Shown piece by piece: positions 18,370 through 28,452 of a DNA stretch of 64,000 nt. Position 1 is the first letter of the stretch. Every line of letters begins with the position of its first letter. Made by a program: the position numbers and the translations under genes. The notes below the pieces were generated by a model. The model saw nothing but the letters and a program-made list of their open reading frames with translations, had not been told where the DNA came from and ran no database searches. The stretch comes from Brevundimonas pishanensis (GTDB taxonomy: Bacteria > Pseudomonadota > Alphaproteobacteria > Caulobacterales > Caulobacteraceae): NCBI RefSeq assembly GCF_022750635.1, contig NZ_JAJKBG010000003.1:410366-474365 (forward strand), in the 5' to 3' direction.

Positions 18370-19848
18370 TTACGCGGCCACCACTCCGTTCCGTATGTAG
18401 GCCCGATCAGCCCAGCAGGCGTGTGTGCCGCTGGAGATTTTGTGTGGCAGCGCAATGCGGCACACAGGGCCTTCTTCAAACTTCTTGCAGTCGATGAGGA
18501 CGCATTCGGACGTGCCGGCGTTCTCGTCGATGATGAAGCTGATCAGATAGCCATCGTCTTCGTCCTTGGCGTTGATGCGGGGGACGAACGGGCTTTCGCT
18601 GGCGAAACGGCCTTCCGGAAGCGTAACCGACCAGCTCTCGCCGGTTTCGAGATCGTGCTTCACAAAGCCGTTGAACAGGAACCAGCCCGGCTTGGTCGTG
18701 GTCGAGTAGCAATAGCGGTTCTTGCGGCCGGCATAGCGATTGTTGATGACGCCGAACTCCAGCACGCGGTCATCCAGATGACCCTCGGTGGTTTCGCCCG
18801 TCTTCATGTTGAAGCGCCAGCGGTGCAGTTTGGACTTGAAGCTGTGCTCGTCCAAATAGGCCATCATGCGGTCCATGCCCTTGGGATGACCCTCGAGCGG
18901 TTCCGGCATCGGCACTTCCTGGAAGTAGCCGTCCATGATGATCTCGTCGCCTTCCTCATACGCATTGAGGAAGTGCAGCACATAGGTCGGGTCCGCTTCG
19001 AACCAACGGATGTCTGCCTCGGTGCCATAACGCGGCAGGATGGCAAAGCGCGACGGCAGGTCGTGCATGCGCGCAGCGTGATAACCCTTCTCCAGCAAGC
19101 CCTCGTCCCAGAACAACGGGAAGTCGTTCAGGATCGAATAGTTGGTGGTGAAGATCATGTCGTGCGGCAGGCGCGGCCCCGGCAAGGGAACAGGGGTGTA
19201 GTGGACCTGTTTGCCGTCCTTATCGATGACGCCGTAGTGCATGTAAGGCGCGTGCTTCGAATAGTTGAAGAACAGCATCTCGCCGGTGGCTTCATCGGTC
19301 TTCGGGTGTGCCGAAACGCCATCCAGCGGAACCCAGGGAGCAACGCCCAGTTGCTCCATCGTTTCGGGGTCCAGCATGTAGGCTTCGCCGCACTGGTAGA
19401 AGGTCGAGATGGCCTTGCCGTTGTGGATCACCACGTCGGTCGAGGATGAATCCTTGAGGCTTTCGTGGGCACCGAAACCGGGGCGTTTCGACGTGCCCGG
19501 GCCGTCTTGAATGCCGCCCCAGAGCGAGCCTTCGGCGATCTGTTCAGCCACGAAGCCGCGCGTGCGGACGAAGCGGTTGCGATAGTCTGCCTTGCCGTTC
19601 TTGATATCGATCTGGTGCAGCATGCCGTCACCGTCGAACGGGTGATAGCGGCCCAGCGGCTGATGCAGCGGGTTCTCGGTGTTACGCAGATAAACCCCGT
19701 CGATATCCGACGGGATGACGCCTTCGATCACATCCAGATCAAGAGCGGTGACTTCCTCCCACTGCGGGGTCCATGCACCCGTCATATAGGGGTGGTTGGT
19801 CGGCTGCAGGGTTGTTTTTACAGGCTTAAGACGTTCGAGTTTCATCAT
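18370..19848 (-). CDS. Carotenoid oxygenase family protein (lignostilbene/apocarotenoid dioxygenase-like)
   Basis: A 492-residue non-haem iron dioxygenase of the RPE65/carotenoid cleavage family. The N-terminal IPSDIDGVYLRNTENPLHQP and HPFDGDGMLH are the family opening. Iron-ligand histidine regions can be seen in SAHPKTDEATGEML, LPHDMIFTTNYSI and, near the C-terminus, GTHACWADRAYI. The family cleaves C=C bonds of carotenoids, apocarotenoids or stilbenes to two carbonyl products. A stilbene or aryl-alkene substrate would fit the feruloyl-CoA-type ligase; an apocarotenoid would fit the DUF1295 enzyme. It lies 71 bases downstream of the tandem HxlR gene on the same strand. Confidence 0.88.
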   Translation of the reverse strand: MMKLERLKPVKTTLQPTNHPYMTGAWTPQWEEVTALDLDVIEGVIPSDIDGVYLRNTENPLHQPLGRYHPFDGDGMLHQIDIKNGKADYRNRFVRTRGFVAEQIAEGSLWGGIQDGPGTSKRPGFGAHESLKDSSSTDVVIHNGKAISTFYQCGEAYMLDPETMEQLGVAPWVPLDGVSAHPKTDEATGEMLFFNYSKHAPYMHYGVIDKDGKQVHYTPVPLPGPRLPHDMIFTTNYSILNDFPLFWDEGLLEKGYHAARMHDLPSRFAILPRYGTEADIRWFEADPTYVLHFLNAYEEGDEIIMDGYFQEVPMPEPLEGHPKGMDRMMAYLDEHSFKSKLHRWRFNMKTGETTEGHLDDRVLEFGVINNRYAGRKNRYCYSTTTKPGWFLFNGFVKHDLETGESWSVTLPEGRFASESPFVPRINAKDEDDGYLISFIIDENAGTSECVLIDCKKFEEGPVCRIALPHKISSGTHACWADRAYIRNGVVAA

Positions 19849-19919
19849 TGCCCCATTTGCTTATGGGACAGGCGTAACATCGTGCGTCTTGTTAAGCAAG
19901 CGACGTATCGCCGATGCTG

Positions 19920-20876
19920 TCAAAGTCCTTGCAGGCTTTCGCGGGTCAGCTCTTCGCCGCAGTGGGAACAGGTCAGCAGAGGGGTGACGATGTTGCCGCA
20001 CGGCAGGTGCCTGATGAGTTCGGGCGGGCCTTCGGGGCCGGACATCCAACGCGCGCCCCAGCGCACCAGTTCAAGCACCAGCGGGAACAGATCCAGCCCC
20101 TTCGGTGTGAGGCGATACTCGTACCGGTTGGGGCTCTCCTGATAGAGTTTCTGCTCGAGGATGCCCAAGGCGACCAGGCGGGCCAGACGCTCCGACAGGA
20201 TGTTGGTGGCCACGCCTAACTGCTGCTGGAAATCGTTGAAGCGTTTGTGGCCATAAAAGGCCGAGGCGATGACGTGGGTAATCCAGCGGTCGCCCAGCAC
20301 CTCGACCGAGCGTTCGAGCATGGCGGCGGTGCCTTGCGATCCTTCGACGATTGAACGTCGTTGGGCGCGGGCCTTGGCGGCGGGCTCCTTACCGGCACCG
20401 GGGCCGGGTTCGCCCTTGGTCTCGCGCGCGATCAGTTCCTTGCGGCAGTGGTTGCAGCGGCATTCAGGGATGAAGTCGTGACCACAGGAATGCTTGATAT
20501 TGTGGGCGCGGACCTTGGGATCGTAGTACCAGCGCTTCTCCCAACGGATGATCATCATACTGGGACCGAACAGGTCGCGCCCCATTTCCGTGAGCAGATA
20601 CTCGTCGCGGGGAGGGCGCTCGCAGTAGCGGCTGCGTACCAGAACCCCTGCGCTCTCCAGACGGCGCAGACGGTCGGTCAGCAGGCTGCGGGCGATACCG
20701 ATACGCGACTGGAAGTCCTCGAAACGGGTGGTGCCGACAAACGCCTGACTGCTGATCATCAAGGTCCAGCGATCGCCCATCAGATTTAGAGCCCGAGATG
20801 CGGAGCTGGCGTCAATAAGGCGGTGGGTGTCCGCCGCTTCGTTTGAAGTCTTGGCGGTCGAATCTGCAGAGGTCAT
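19920..20876 (-). CDS. Tandem HxlR-family transcriptional regulator with two cysteine clusters
   Basis: A 318-residue protein made of two HxlR winged-helix domains in one chain, residues about 20-120 and 182-280. Each has the family's GDRWT start (LNLMGDRWTLMI, VEVLGDRWITHV), the xRFxDFQ element and the LTDRLRRLE/LSERLARLV recognition-helix region. Each domain is followed by the spacing C-x9-C-x2-C (Cys131, 141, 144 and Cys293, 303, 306), which looks like a half zinc ribbon. Single HxlR proteins are about 110-150 residues, so this is an internal duplication. The ATG at 20876 is preferred; an open extension upstream overlaps the receptor terminator. It probably regulates the surrounding catabolic genes. 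Confidence 0.85.
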   Translation of the reverse strand: MTSADSTAKTSNEAADTHRLIDASSASRALNLMGDRWTLMISSQAFVGTTRFEDFQSRIGIARSLLTDRLRRLESAGVLVRSRYCERPPRDEYLLTEMGRDLFGPSMMIIRWEKRWYYDPKVRAHNIKHSCGHDFIPECRCNHCRKELIARETKGEPGPGAGKEPAAKARAQRRSIVEGSQGTAAMLERSVEVLGDRWITHVIASAFYGHKRFNDFQQQLGVATNILSERLARLVALGILEQKLYQESPNRYEYRLTPKGLDLFPLVLELVRWGARWMSGPEGPPELIRHLPCGNIVTPLLTCSHCGEELTRESLQGL

Positions 20877-20938
20877 GGAGTCCTTCAGGCTGTGGCCCAG
20901 TCCGAACCTCATAGGCAGAGGCGGCGAAGTCAAGAAAA

Positions 20939-20964
20939 GGGGCGGGCCGTCGCCGACCCGCCCC
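20939..20964 (-). terminator. Terminator of the TonB-dependent receptor gene
   Basis: Stem GGGGCGGG / CCCGCCCC followed on the minus strand by TTTTCTTG, 29 bases past the receptor stop and before the HxlR start. It separates the two transcription units. Confidence 0.85.
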
Positions 20965-20993
20965 AAAGTTTTATGGGTTGGTTTCAGGGAGTA

Positions 20994-23216
20994 TTAGTAG
21001 CGGACACCCAGTCGCACGCCGAAGGTGCGCGGAGCACCGAACAGCGAAACCTCGTCACCCGCGAACGGGATCACACTGATGCGATACAGTTCGTCGGTGA
21101 TGTTGCGGCCCCACAGGGTCAGGCTCCAGCGACCATCCGGCGAAGCTACACCGATACGACCGTTAAGCTGGCCATAGGCATCTTCGCTGTTGGTGTTTTC
21201 CGGACCCCAGAACATCTGGTCCTGATAGCTGTAGTTCGCAGAGGCGATGAAGCTCAGCTTGTCGTTGATCGGGTAATCGACGTCTGCACCGAGGGTGTAC
21301 TGGAACTCCGGCGTGCGCTGGATGCGGTGACCATCATAGCTGATGCCGCGCAGCGGGTCGGTGTATTCCTGATATTCGGCATCGATGAACGAACCCGAAG
21401 CCGACAGCGTCAGCCAAGGCGTAACGCGGCCCTTCACCTCAAACTCGGCACCTTGGATCAGGGCGTCTGCAGCGTTGGCGACGATCAGGGTCATCGACAC
21501 GTCGTCCAGCAGTTCGACCTGCAGGTCTTCGAAGTCGGTGCGGAACAGGGCGAGGTTGGTACGCAGGCGACCGTTCAGCCAGTCCGCCTTGACGCCCAGT
21601 TCCCAGCTGGTTGCCGTTTCGGGGTCATAAGCCTTGCGGGCCGCGGTGGCATCCGGTGCAGCGCCTTGCCAGCCACCGCCCTTATAACCGGTCGAATAGG
21701 CACCATAGACGAGGATATCGTCATTCGGCTTCCACTCCAGCGCCACACGCGGGGTGAACTCGGACCAGTCTTGCGACGGGGTGATGTGGTACTCTTCCAG
21801 CAGCGGCGCGGGCGAATACAGGTCGCCCGGAAGGCCGAGGCTGAGGATTTCGGCGCGGCTATCCAGCGACTTTTCGTCGGTGGTGTAACGGCCGCCGACG
21901 GCCAGCGTCAGGCTCTGCGTCAGGTCGTACTCGAACTCGCCGAAGACGCCATAGCTGTTGGTTTCCGAGCTTGCGATGTACTGGTTGTCGCCATCCAGCG
22001 TATCGCGGGTAGAGCCCGGGCCGCCCGGCAGGAACGACTTGGCCGTGTTGCGCGACTGACGGGCCACTTCCTCACGCAGATAATAGACGCCCGTCGACCA
22101 GCGCAGGCGCTTGTCCGGATCCGACTGCAGGCGAAGTTCCTGCGTCAGGCCCTTGTAGTCTTCGTACTGGGTCAGGGTGGAGTCAGTGATCGACGGCGGC
22201 GAGCCTGCGCCTGCCTGGGTCCAGCGGATGTTGCCTTCGCCGTTACGCAGACCGGCCAGATAGATCAGGCTCATGGAGCCGATATCCCACTCGAAGCGGG
22301 CGGTCAGGCCGGAGGTCTCGCGGTTCGCATACTGCTCATACGGCGAGAAGTTGGTGCGCGGGTCCTGCGACGGCAGGTTCGGGGTGATGAAGCCGAAGCC
22401 CGGAGCGTTCGGATCATCAACTGCGTGACGGGCCGAGCCGCCGGAATCGGTCTTGCTGGCGTCTGCGGTCAGGGTCAGACGCATGGTGTCGCTGATGTCC
22501 CAGGCCAGTGTGCCGCGGACAGCGGTGGACTCGACGTCCTCCAACTCTTCGTTGCGCAGGGGGTTGTGGGCATAGCCGTCATGCTGTTCGCGGGTTACCG
22601 CGACGCGGGCCGAGACTTTCTCGCTGATCGGACCGGAGACGAAGCCCTCGGCCAGAATGCTGGAATAGTTGCCGATGGCGACCGAACCGCCAGCGTCGAA
22701 CTCTTGCGTCGGCTTGGCGGTGATCATGTTGATCGCGCCGCCGACGACGTTCTTGCCGAAGATGGTGCCTTGCGGGCCGCGCAGGACTTCGATGCGCTCC
22801 AGATCGAAGATCGGCGGAGTCGCAGCACCGCGGCGGCCGATATAGATCTCGTCGAGGAAGGTGCCGATCGACGGGTCAGCGGTCGCGCTGTTCAGGCGAA
22901 CTGAGCCGACGCCGCGGATAAACATCTCGGATTCCAGCGCGTTCTGGCTCTGGAAAGTGAAGCTGGGCACCTGAGCCGCGACTTGCGAAACGTCGGTGAT
23001 CAGTTGGTTGCGCAGTTCTTCTGCGCCCATGGCGGTGACGGCCAGCGGCACGTCCTGCATGGCTTCGGCCTTGCGGCGTGCCGTCACGGTGATCTCACCG
23101 ATCGAGTACGACTGCTCGGTCGACGCTTCTTGCGCCGAGGCCATTGCGGGCAGGCCCGCAGCGATGGCGATGGTGGCTACGCCGAGGCGCAGCCGCATGG
23201 AAAGCGGCTTGGTCAT
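20994..23216 (-). CDS. TonB-dependent outer-membrane receptor
   Basis: A 740-residue outer-membrane receptor. The start at 23216 follows GGGAGGG with ideal spacing and gives a signal peptide ending in MASAQEA. The TonB box region SIGEITVTARRKAEAMQDVP is followed by the plug domain (GVGSVRLNSATADPSIGTFL, IEVLRGPQGTIFGKNVVGG) and a 22-strand barrel ending in FGVRLGVRY, with the terminal aromatic residue used for barrel assembly. The VPLAVTAM plug opening is of the group common in sphingomonads and caulobacters for sugars, terpenoids and aromatics rather than iron. It is divergent from an NTF2 gene and probably imports the cluster's substrate. Confidence 0.92.
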   Translation of the reverse strand: MTKPLSMRLRLGVATIAIAAGLPAMASAQEASTEQSYSIGEITVTARRKAEAMQDVPLAVTAMGAEELRNQLITDVSQVAAQVPSFTFQSQNALESEMFIRGVGSVRLNSATADPSIGTFLDEIYIGRRGAATPPIFDLERIEVLRGPQGTIFGKNVVGGAINMITAKPTQEFDAGGSVAIGNYSSILAEGFVSGPISEKVSARVAVTREQHDGYAHNPLRNEELEDVESTAVRGTLAWDISDTMRLTLTADASKTDSGGSARHAVDDPNAPGFGFITPNLPSQDPRTNFSPYEQYANRETSGLTARFEWDIGSMSLIYLAGLRNGEGNIRWTQAGAGSPPSITDSTLTQYEDYKGLTQELRLQSDPDKRLRWSTGVYYLREEVARQSRNTAKSFLPGGPGSTRDTLDGDNQYIASSETNSYGVFGEFEYDLTQSLTLAVGGRYTTDEKSLDSRAEILSLGLPGDLYSPAPLLEEYHITPSQDWSEFTPRVALEWKPNDDILVYGAYSTGYKGGGWQGAAPDATAARKAYDPETATSWELGVKADWLNGRLRTNLALFRTDFEDLQVELLDDVSMTLIVANAADALIQGAEFEVKGRVTPWLTLSASGSFIDAEYQEYTDPLRGISYDGHRIQRTPEFQYTLGADVDYPINDKLSFIASANYSYQDQMFWGPENTNSEDAYGQLNGRIGVASPDGRWSLTLWGRNITDELYRISVIPFAGDEVSLFGAPRTFGVRLGVRY

Positions 23217-23302
23217 TGTTGTTCCCTCCCGAAGCCAACTGGTGTTGGTCTTTTTATGCAAGCTATATGGAAGAAGGGTCTTGTCAATCGACTTGTATGC
23301 AG

Positions 23303-23361
23303 TTGAAATCATGAAAGCGAGATTTCGGATTTCAAACTGAGCCTGATTGCATCGCTTTCAT
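23303..23361. promoter_or_regulatory. Nested inverted repeats in the receptor/NTF2 divergent promoter
   Basis: Two sets of inverted repeats lie between the receptor and NTF2 genes: TTGAAATC (23303-23310) with GATTTCAA (23328-23335), and ATGAAAGCGA (23311-23320) with TCGCTTTCAT (23352-23361). A TTGACA box on the minus strand lies near 23280. The long, exact repeats suggest operator sites for a dimeric regulator controlling both directions. Confidence 0.45.
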
Positions 23362-23397
23362 AACTAGATGAATGATTTAAGGGGAGGAATACCACCT

Positions 23398-23799
23398 ATG
23401 AGCGATAAGGATCAAAAAGCGATCGCTGTTGTCCGCGAGATGGTTCAAGCCTGGAATGACCAGAACTGGGACAAGGTGGGCGACCTGTTTGCGCCGGACG
23501 GTGTGCTGCATTCCATGATGCTGGACCCCATCGAAGGCCGCGAAGCAGTAGCCTCTCGAATCAAGGCTTTAGGTGCCGGTGTGTCGTGGATTGAACTCGA
23601 ACTCGAGCACATCGGTGTGATCGACGGCCGCGTCTATATCGAGCGCAATGACCGCTTCATTTATAACGGAAAGCGTGGCGACGTTCCGGTAATGGGTGTG
23701 CTGGTCATCAATGATGACGGTCTGGTGCAGCTATGGCGTGACTATTATGACCGCGCCCAGTTGCTGCGTGAAATGGGTGTAGATGATTTCACCCACTAA
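23398..23799 (+). CDS. NTF2-fold (SnoaL-like) protein
   Basis: A 133-residue NTF2-superfamily protein, the third in this cluster. The N-terminal helix AIAVVREMVQAWNDQNWDKV and the C-terminal strand LVQLWRDYYDRAQ resemble the NTF2 gene at 10881 (RYWREYYNGY), and both are close to limonene-epoxide-hydrolase-like members in layout. The start at 23398 is preceded by GGGGAGG; an in-frame ATG at 23368 lacks such a site. It is divergent from the TonB-dependent receptor and probably co-regulated with it. Confidence 0.8.
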   Translation: MSDKDQKAIAVVREMVQAWNDQNWDKVGDLFAPDGVLHSMMLDPIEGREAVASRIKALGAGVSWIELELEHIGVIDGRVYIERNDRFIYNGKRGDVPVMGVLVINDDGLVQLWRDYYDRAQLLREMGVDDFTH

Positions 23800-23811
23800 T
23801 TGAATACTTGA

Positions 23812-23842
23812 GGGCGGACCGTCGGGTTCGCCCTTTTGTTTT
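23812..23842 (+). terminator. Rho-independent terminator after the NTF2 gene
   Basis: GGGCGGACC pairs with GGTTCGCCC (one G-T pair) around a GTCG loop and is followed by TTTTGTTTT. Confidence 0.85.
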
Positions 23843-23932
23843 ATACGGGGATATCAGCACCTTGTTGGTTCGCTTCGACGGTTGTAAAAACTAACGGAAG
23901 CGAAAATCCCTTGTGTGGATACGAATACCTCT

Positions 23933-23962
23933 AGTCAGTCCCGTAAAGCAAGTTAGACTGAC
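23933..23962. promoter_or_regulatory. Inverted GTCAGTC / GACTGAC repeats upstream of the MFS gene
   Basis: GTCAGTC (23934-23940) and GACTGAC (23956-23962) are exact inverted copies 15 bases apart, about 70 bases before the MFS start. The half-site AGACTGAC is identical to the one at 9530 before the thiolase gene. Confidence 0.32.
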
Positions 23963-24032
23963 CCGTCCTTCAGGTTCGAGCCGCCGTCGAAAGAGCGGGC
24001 TCCCCGAGGGACGCATCTGGAGAGGGAAGCGT

Positions 24033-25331
24033 ATGAAACAAACAGCCACGGCCACATCCGATCGCGTTGGATGGTACCCTTACGTCGTCGTTTTGATGCT
24101 GGGGCTGGTTTATACCTTCAACTATCTGGACCGACAGATACTGGCTATTCTGGCCGAGCCCATCAAAGCCGACTTGGGACTGACCGACACCCAGATCGGC
24201 ATGGTGTCGGGCCTGATGTTCGCGGTCTTCTATACGGTGTTCGGGGTTCCTATTGCGTGGCTGGCGGATCGTAGCCACCGCGTGGGTATCGTCGCTGTAG
24301 CCTGCACAATGTGGAGCGTTTTCTGCGGCTTGTGCGGCATGGCCCAGAACTATACGCATCTGGTTCTGGCGCGCATTGGCGTGGGCATCGGCGAGGCGGG
24401 CGGGGCATCTCCGTCCATGTCGGTTATCTCTGATTACTTCCCGCCGCATCGCCGCGGCGGTGCCATCGGCCTGTTCTCGCTGGGCGTCCCGCTGGGCGCG
24501 ACCATAGGCGTGGCGTTCGGAGCGTGGGTGGCTGCACATTACGGCTGGCGTCAGGCCTTTATCGCGGTGGCGGTACCGGGCGTAGTACTGTCGCTGTTGC
24601 TGATCCTGTTTGTGCGCGAACCAAAGCGCGGGCGGTTCGATCCGCCGTTGGAGGCCAAGGCTAAGCCCGCCTCGTTGATGGAGTGCCTGCGCACCTATCG
24701 TCGCACACCGACCCTGTCGCTGCTCTTGCTGGCGGCGGGCACCTATAGCTTTGTCTTCAACGCTTTTGCCGCTTGGGCACCGGCTCTGCTGCTGCGCGCC
24801 AAGGGTGCGGAGATGGCCGACATCAGCACCTGGTACAGCCTGGTTTTCGGCATCGCCATGGCCATCGGCATGTTTGGCAGCGGCTTCCTTGCGGATCGTT
24901 TTGCGCAGAGGAAACCTAGCGCCTACGCAATCCTGCCCGCATGGGCATTGGGTCTGGGCGTGCCCTTCTTCATCGCCGGCCTTTTGGCTCCGTCGTGGCC
25001 GGTGGCTCTGGGCTTGCTAGCTGTCCCGATGGCCATGAACATGATGTTCGTCGCGCCGGGCTTTGCGATCTGTCAGAACGTGGCTCCGGCCAATCAGCGC
25101 GCGACGATCTCGGCCATTTTGATGCTGGTCAACAACCTGGTGGGGATGGGCTTTGGTCCGCTGTTCGTCGGTGCCCTCAGCCAGCATTTCAGCGGCTCGA
25201 TGGAAAGCGGTGCGGCTTTGACCAAGGCTATGCTGTTCGTCGCCCCGTTCTATCTTCCCGCCATTGGTGCCCTGATCCTTGTAGCGCGGGCGCTGGAAAA
25301 ACGCCATGCCGCTATGGAAGCGCAGGCCTGA
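24033..25331 (+). CDS. MFS transporter (spinster-like)
   Basis: A 432-residue major facilitator protein with about twelve hydrophobic segments. The early NYLDRQILAILAEPIKADLG and the loop 2-3 motif GVPIAWLADRSHRVG place it in the spinster-like group often linked in alphaproteobacteria to aromatic or terpenoid clusters. The start at 24033 follows AGAGGGAAGC; translation from a further upstream in-frame ATG (23913) would add a basic segment before the first helix and run through the inverted repeat. It probably carries the cluster substrate, or a product, over the inner membrane. Confidence 0.88.
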   Translation: MKQTATATSDRVGWYPYVVVLMLGLVYTFNYLDRQILAILAEPIKADLGLTDTQIGMVSGLMFAVFYTVFGVPIAWLADRSHRVGIVAVACTMWSVFCGLCGMAQNYTHLVLARIGVGIGEAGGASPSMSVISDYFPPHRRGGAIGLFSLGVPLGATIGVAFGAWVAAHYGWRQAFIAVAVPGVVLSLLLILFVREPKRGRFDPPLEAKAKPASLMECLRTYRRTPTLSLLLLAAGTYSFVFNAFAAWAPALLLRAKGAEMADISTWYSLVFGIAMAIGMFGSGFLADRFAQRKPSAYAILPAWALGLGVPFFIAGLLAPSWPVALGLLAVPMAMNMMFVAPGFAICQNVAPANQRATISAILMLVNNLVGMGFGPLFVGALSQHFSGSMESGAALTKAMLFVAPFYLPAIGALILVARALEKRHAAMEAQA

Positions 25332-25352
25332 GACATCGGGCACTAACAAAGG

Positions 25353-25384
25353 AAAGGCCCCGCCGGTTTGGCGGGGCCTTTTTT
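25353..25384. terminator. Bidirectional terminator between MFS and hemerythrin genes
   Basis: AAAGGCCCCGCC pairs with GGCGGGGCCTTT around a five-base loop and continues into TTTTATT. It lies between convergent genes. Confidence 0.92.
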
Positions 25385-25393
25385 ATTCGGACC

Positions 25394-26032
25394 TTAGTCC
25401 TTGAGTTTGATCTTCTTCTCGATCTTCGCCGCGGCCTTTTCTGCCTTTTTGCGGCGCTCGAAGACCTTGCGCATATATTTCAAGTCGCTGGCCGACAGGG
25501 TCTTTTCGGCCGCCACGAACTGTTCCTGCTCCTCTTCGCCGACGTGATGGAGGTACTCCTCCTTCAGCGCGGCAAAGCGGCGCAGCCAGCCCGGTGAGCT
25601 GTAGTCGCGAGCCGCAAGATCGGCCATCAGGTCGTCCAGCTCTTTGTGCTCGGCGACGGCATGACGGGCATCGTCCGTCGTCGAAGGCTCGCGCATCACC
25701 GTTGACCAAAGGGCCTGTTCCTCGGCGGCTGCGTGAGACTGCACCTCCTTGCAGAACTCCTCGAACAGCATCTTGCGCTGGTCTGGGTTTCCGCTGGTGG
25801 TTTCCTCGATCATGGCGATCAGGGCACGGTGCTTGTCGTGATCCTCGACCAGACGACCGAACACGTCCGGATTGCCCCGGAACTTGGTCTTGGGCGTGGA
25901 GCCGATGCGGACCGTCAGTTCAGGCGCAAAGGATCTGGCTTCGGCAATAGCGGCTGCCTTGGCCTTTTTCGGGTCCTGCTTGGCCGTTTTGGCAGCCTTG
26001 GTCTTGGCTGCCGTTGCGGTTGGGGTTGCCAT
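25394..26032 (-). CDS. Hemerythrin HHE-domain protein
   Basis: A 212-residue protein with an Ala/Lys-rich N-terminus (about residues 1-33) followed by a hemerythrin-like four-helix domain. Metal ligands appear as H in VEDHDKHR, H and E in VQSHAAAEEQ, H in VAEHKELDD, and H with E in LHHVGEEEQEQF, then a Lys-rich tail. Hemerythrins bind O2 or nitric oxide at a di-iron site; the Ala/Lys-rich tails recall DNA-binding histone-like extensions. The ATG at 26032 is chosen because AGGA sits nine bases upstream; a GTG six bases earlier is also possible. It follows the catalase gene by 12 bases, pointing to one operon. Confidence 0.85.
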   Translation of the reverse strand: MATPTATAAKTKAAKTAKQDPKKAKAAAIAEARSFAPELTVRIGSTPKTKFRGNPDVFGRLVEDHDKHRALIAMIEETTSGNPDQRKMLFEEFCKEVQSHAAAEEQALWSTVMREPSTTDDARHAVAEHKELDDLMADLAARDYSSPGWLRRFAALKEEYLHHVGEEEQEQFVAAEKTLSASDLKYMRKVFERRKKAEKAAAKIEKKIKLKD

Positions 26033-26044
26033 GCTCACGGGTCC

Positions 26045-28195
<2,151 letters not shown>

Positions 28196-28316
28196 AGTCG
28201 CTGTCTCCATCGCGAATGAGGTGGGCGCGAGTGGTTGCACACGCCCGACCGTTGCGGATTAACAACACCATGTTCGCCGACCGGTTCCTGAGCGAATTCT
28301 GCGAGTTATTCGCAAG

Positions 28317-28337
28317 TGTCCATAGCTGGACATTTTT
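28317..28337 (+). terminator. Hairpin with T-run in the leader of the cytochrome gene
   Basis: TGTCCA-TAGC-TGGACA is followed by TTTTTCTT, and another hairpin, TGCGA-GTTAT-TCGCA, lies just before it (28300-28314). Both are in the 257-base catalase/cytochrome intergenic region, upstream of a plus-strand gene, so this could be an attenuator or a stop for stray transcription. Confidence 0.4.
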
Positions 28338-28452
28338 CTTCGGCAATTCATCGCCATACCGACATGCGAGTAAGTTTGACTTGTTCGTGACCGTTGCCCG
28401 CTTGGCGGGTCCATCCTATCGATGGGCCATAGGTTTGCGGAAGGTCGACGCC

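Noticed and set aside
20892..22904. 670-codon plus-strand frame opposite the TonB-dependent receptor
   Set aside because: Its product has no recognisable motif and is antisense to an intact receptor with signal peptide, plug and barrel. The length results from codon bias on the other strand.
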